Source: Pseudomonas sp. S09G 359 (GTDB lineage: Bacteria > Pseudomonadota > Gammaproteobacteria > Pseudomonadales > Pseudomonadaceae). From it: a stretch of 64,000 nucleotides of DNA. The stretch lies in assembly GCF_002843605.1 (NCBI RefSeq), contig NZ_CP025263.1, forward strand, positions 142,501 through 206,500. The letters are read 5' to 3'. Below the pieces are notes generated by a model, which was not told the origin of the DNA, searched no databases, and saw nothing but the letters and a program-made list of their open reading frames with translations. Below, piece by piece: positions 63,047-64,000 of this stretch; position 1 is the stretch's first letter, and every line of letters starts with the position of its first letter. The translations under genes and the position numbers were made by a program.

Positions 63047-64000
63047 TCAGGGGCGGCGGCAGGCGCTGTTGAGTTTGATCAGCGCCTGGCTGACATCCTG
63101 TTGCGCCAGGTCGAACTGCATCGCGCACTGCTCGTCTGCGCCTTCGCCCCAACGGACGGTCAGGCGGCCCTTGAGTTTCTCGGTGCGTAGGTAAGCCTGG
63201 CTGCCTTGGCCGACCATCCCGATGACACTGGCGTTTTCGTCCAATACATCGGCGCCCATGGGTGCCGTTTCCCCGCCGGGGCGCACGGCTTTGACCAGGA
63301 TTGCGTTGCCGACACGGGTCTTGAATTCAACCTTCACGGCGGCGCCGGCATAGGGCGCGACGCGGCGCTGGCCGTCGTCGAGCTCGGCCTTTTCACTCAT
63401 GCCCTCAGGGTTGATGGCCACCGTGTTGTAGCGGTAAGGCGTGAGTGACGGCACCAGCGCGTAGCCGTCGCCGTCGATGGTTGCGCCCATGCCGTTCATG
63501 ACTTTCGCACCGCTGGCGCCCTTGGCTTCAATCAGTGCGAAGGTGTCGCCCAGGTAAGGCCCGAACGTTACGCCGCCGCCGTGCACGGCCAAGGCCCCGC
63601 GAGCGCTGCCGGAGGCTTGCCAGTAATCCTGCCCTTTGGACGCGCTGGCGCTGACCGAGGCGTTGGGCAGGTATTTCTGCAGGTTGGCGCTCCACACGTT
63701 CTGTTTCTGCTCGGCGTCGCGGGACACGTCAAGGCTGTAGCTCAAGGTCTGATCGGCCCCTTGGGTGCCCGACAGCGAGGTTTGATACAGGTCGCCAGAG
63801 GTCGAGCTGTGCGTCACCGAGCTGCTCAGCGACGGCACATTCGGGCTGGCCGGGCTGCCCAGTGGGAACGATACCGAGAGCAGCGTGACGGTTTCCTGGG
63901 TGCCGGCACTGCGCGTCGTGCCGACGCCGTTGTCGGAAACGGTGTTGCCCAGTTGGTCGTTGTAATTGCCGCTTCTCCGGTTCAGGTAACTGCCGGTGCT
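63047..64000 (-). CDS. Fimbrial outer-membrane usher, C-terminal part (cut by window end)
   Basis: The last 317 residues of a FimD/PapC-family usher; the frame stays open to the window end. Seen are barrel strands with aromatic girdles (YSLDVSRDAEQKQNVWSANL), FALIEAKGASGAKVMNG, PSLTPYRYNTVAINPEGMSE and the C-terminal plug-like domain with AAVKVEFKTRVGNAILVKAV and GEGADEQC. Twenty-four bases separate it from the adhesin gene, giving the order usher-adhesin-chaperone. The pilin subunit and any first chaperone would lie beyond 64000. Confidence 0.92.
   Translation of the reverse strand, partial: STGSYLNRRSGNYNDQLGNTVSDNGVGTTRSAGTQETVTLLSVSFPLGSPASPNVPSLSSSVTHSSTSGDLYQTSLSGTQGADQTLSYSLDVSRDAEQKQNVWSANLQKYLPNASVSASASKGQDYWQASGSARGALAVHGGGVTFGPYLGDTFALIEAKGASGAKVMNGMGATIDGDGYALVPSLTPYRYNTVAINPEGMSEKAELDDGQRRVAPYAGAAVKVEFKTRVGNAILVKAVRPGGETAPMGADVLDENASVIGMVGQGSQAYLRTEKLKGRLTVRWGEGADEQCAMQFDLAQQDVSQALIKLNSACRRP

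Overview
The window reads as chromosomal DNA of a Pseudomonas, most likely of the P. fluorescens group. The 3' part of the 23S gene and both 5S genes look pseudomonad, the coding sequence is GC-rich, typical fluorescent-pseudomonad REP pairs (GTGGGAGGGGGCTTGCCCCC type) lie between genes, and gene content fits (mgo signal operon, pgaABCD, FecI/FecR iron signalling, CupB/C-like fimbriae). Species placement is inference; no search was run.

Layout. 1-2400: end of an rrn operon with two identical tandem 5S genes, each with its own terminator. 2454-6634: iron cell-surface signalling set on the minus strand (ECF sigma, FecR sensor, TonB-dependent siderophore receptor) behind a good Fur box. 6870-8750: dCACHE chemoreceptor with an amino-acid-binding motif. 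8796-14350: four-gene minus-strand operon in the order mgoB-mgoC-mgoA-mgoD, matching the mgo/pvf/ham loci that make diazeniumdiolate signals (leudiazen/valdiazen type). 14666-19377: FCD-type GntR regulator divergent from a TauD-like dioxygenase plus ABC importer operon. 19477-25369: secreted TonB-domain protein, LysR regulator and an MFS/HlyD/NodT tripartite pump. 25484-30116: DUF3142 and large repeat-type periplasmic proteins divergent from a GT39-type glycosyltransferase. 30868-35912: MarR-controlled FUSC/DUF1656/HlyD/NodT pump, every gene overlapping the next by 3-4 bases, behind a readable promoter and operator. 38567-44885: pgaABCD for poly-N-acetylglucosamine. 45338-56901: two-partner secretion / contact-dependent inhibition locus (TpsB, 2738-residue TpsA with a VENN junction, a small membrane immunity candidate), followed by orphan small genes separated by 27-bp repeats. 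57013-60928: extra signal peptidase I, VWA lipoprotein, ECF sigma and its likely anti-sigma. 60948-64000: minus-strand chaperone-usher fimbrial genes, with the usher cut by the window end.

Taken together the window is rich in surface and social functions: siderophore uptake, chemotaxis, a small-molecule signal, exopolysaccharide, fimbriae, and a toxin-delivery locus. The two most interesting parts are the mgo-type signal operon, where iron ligands and adenylation-pocket residues can be read by eye, and the tail of the CDI locus, where a shift in composition at VENN, a membrane immunity candidate and repeat-flanked orphan modules suggest ongoing cassette exchange.
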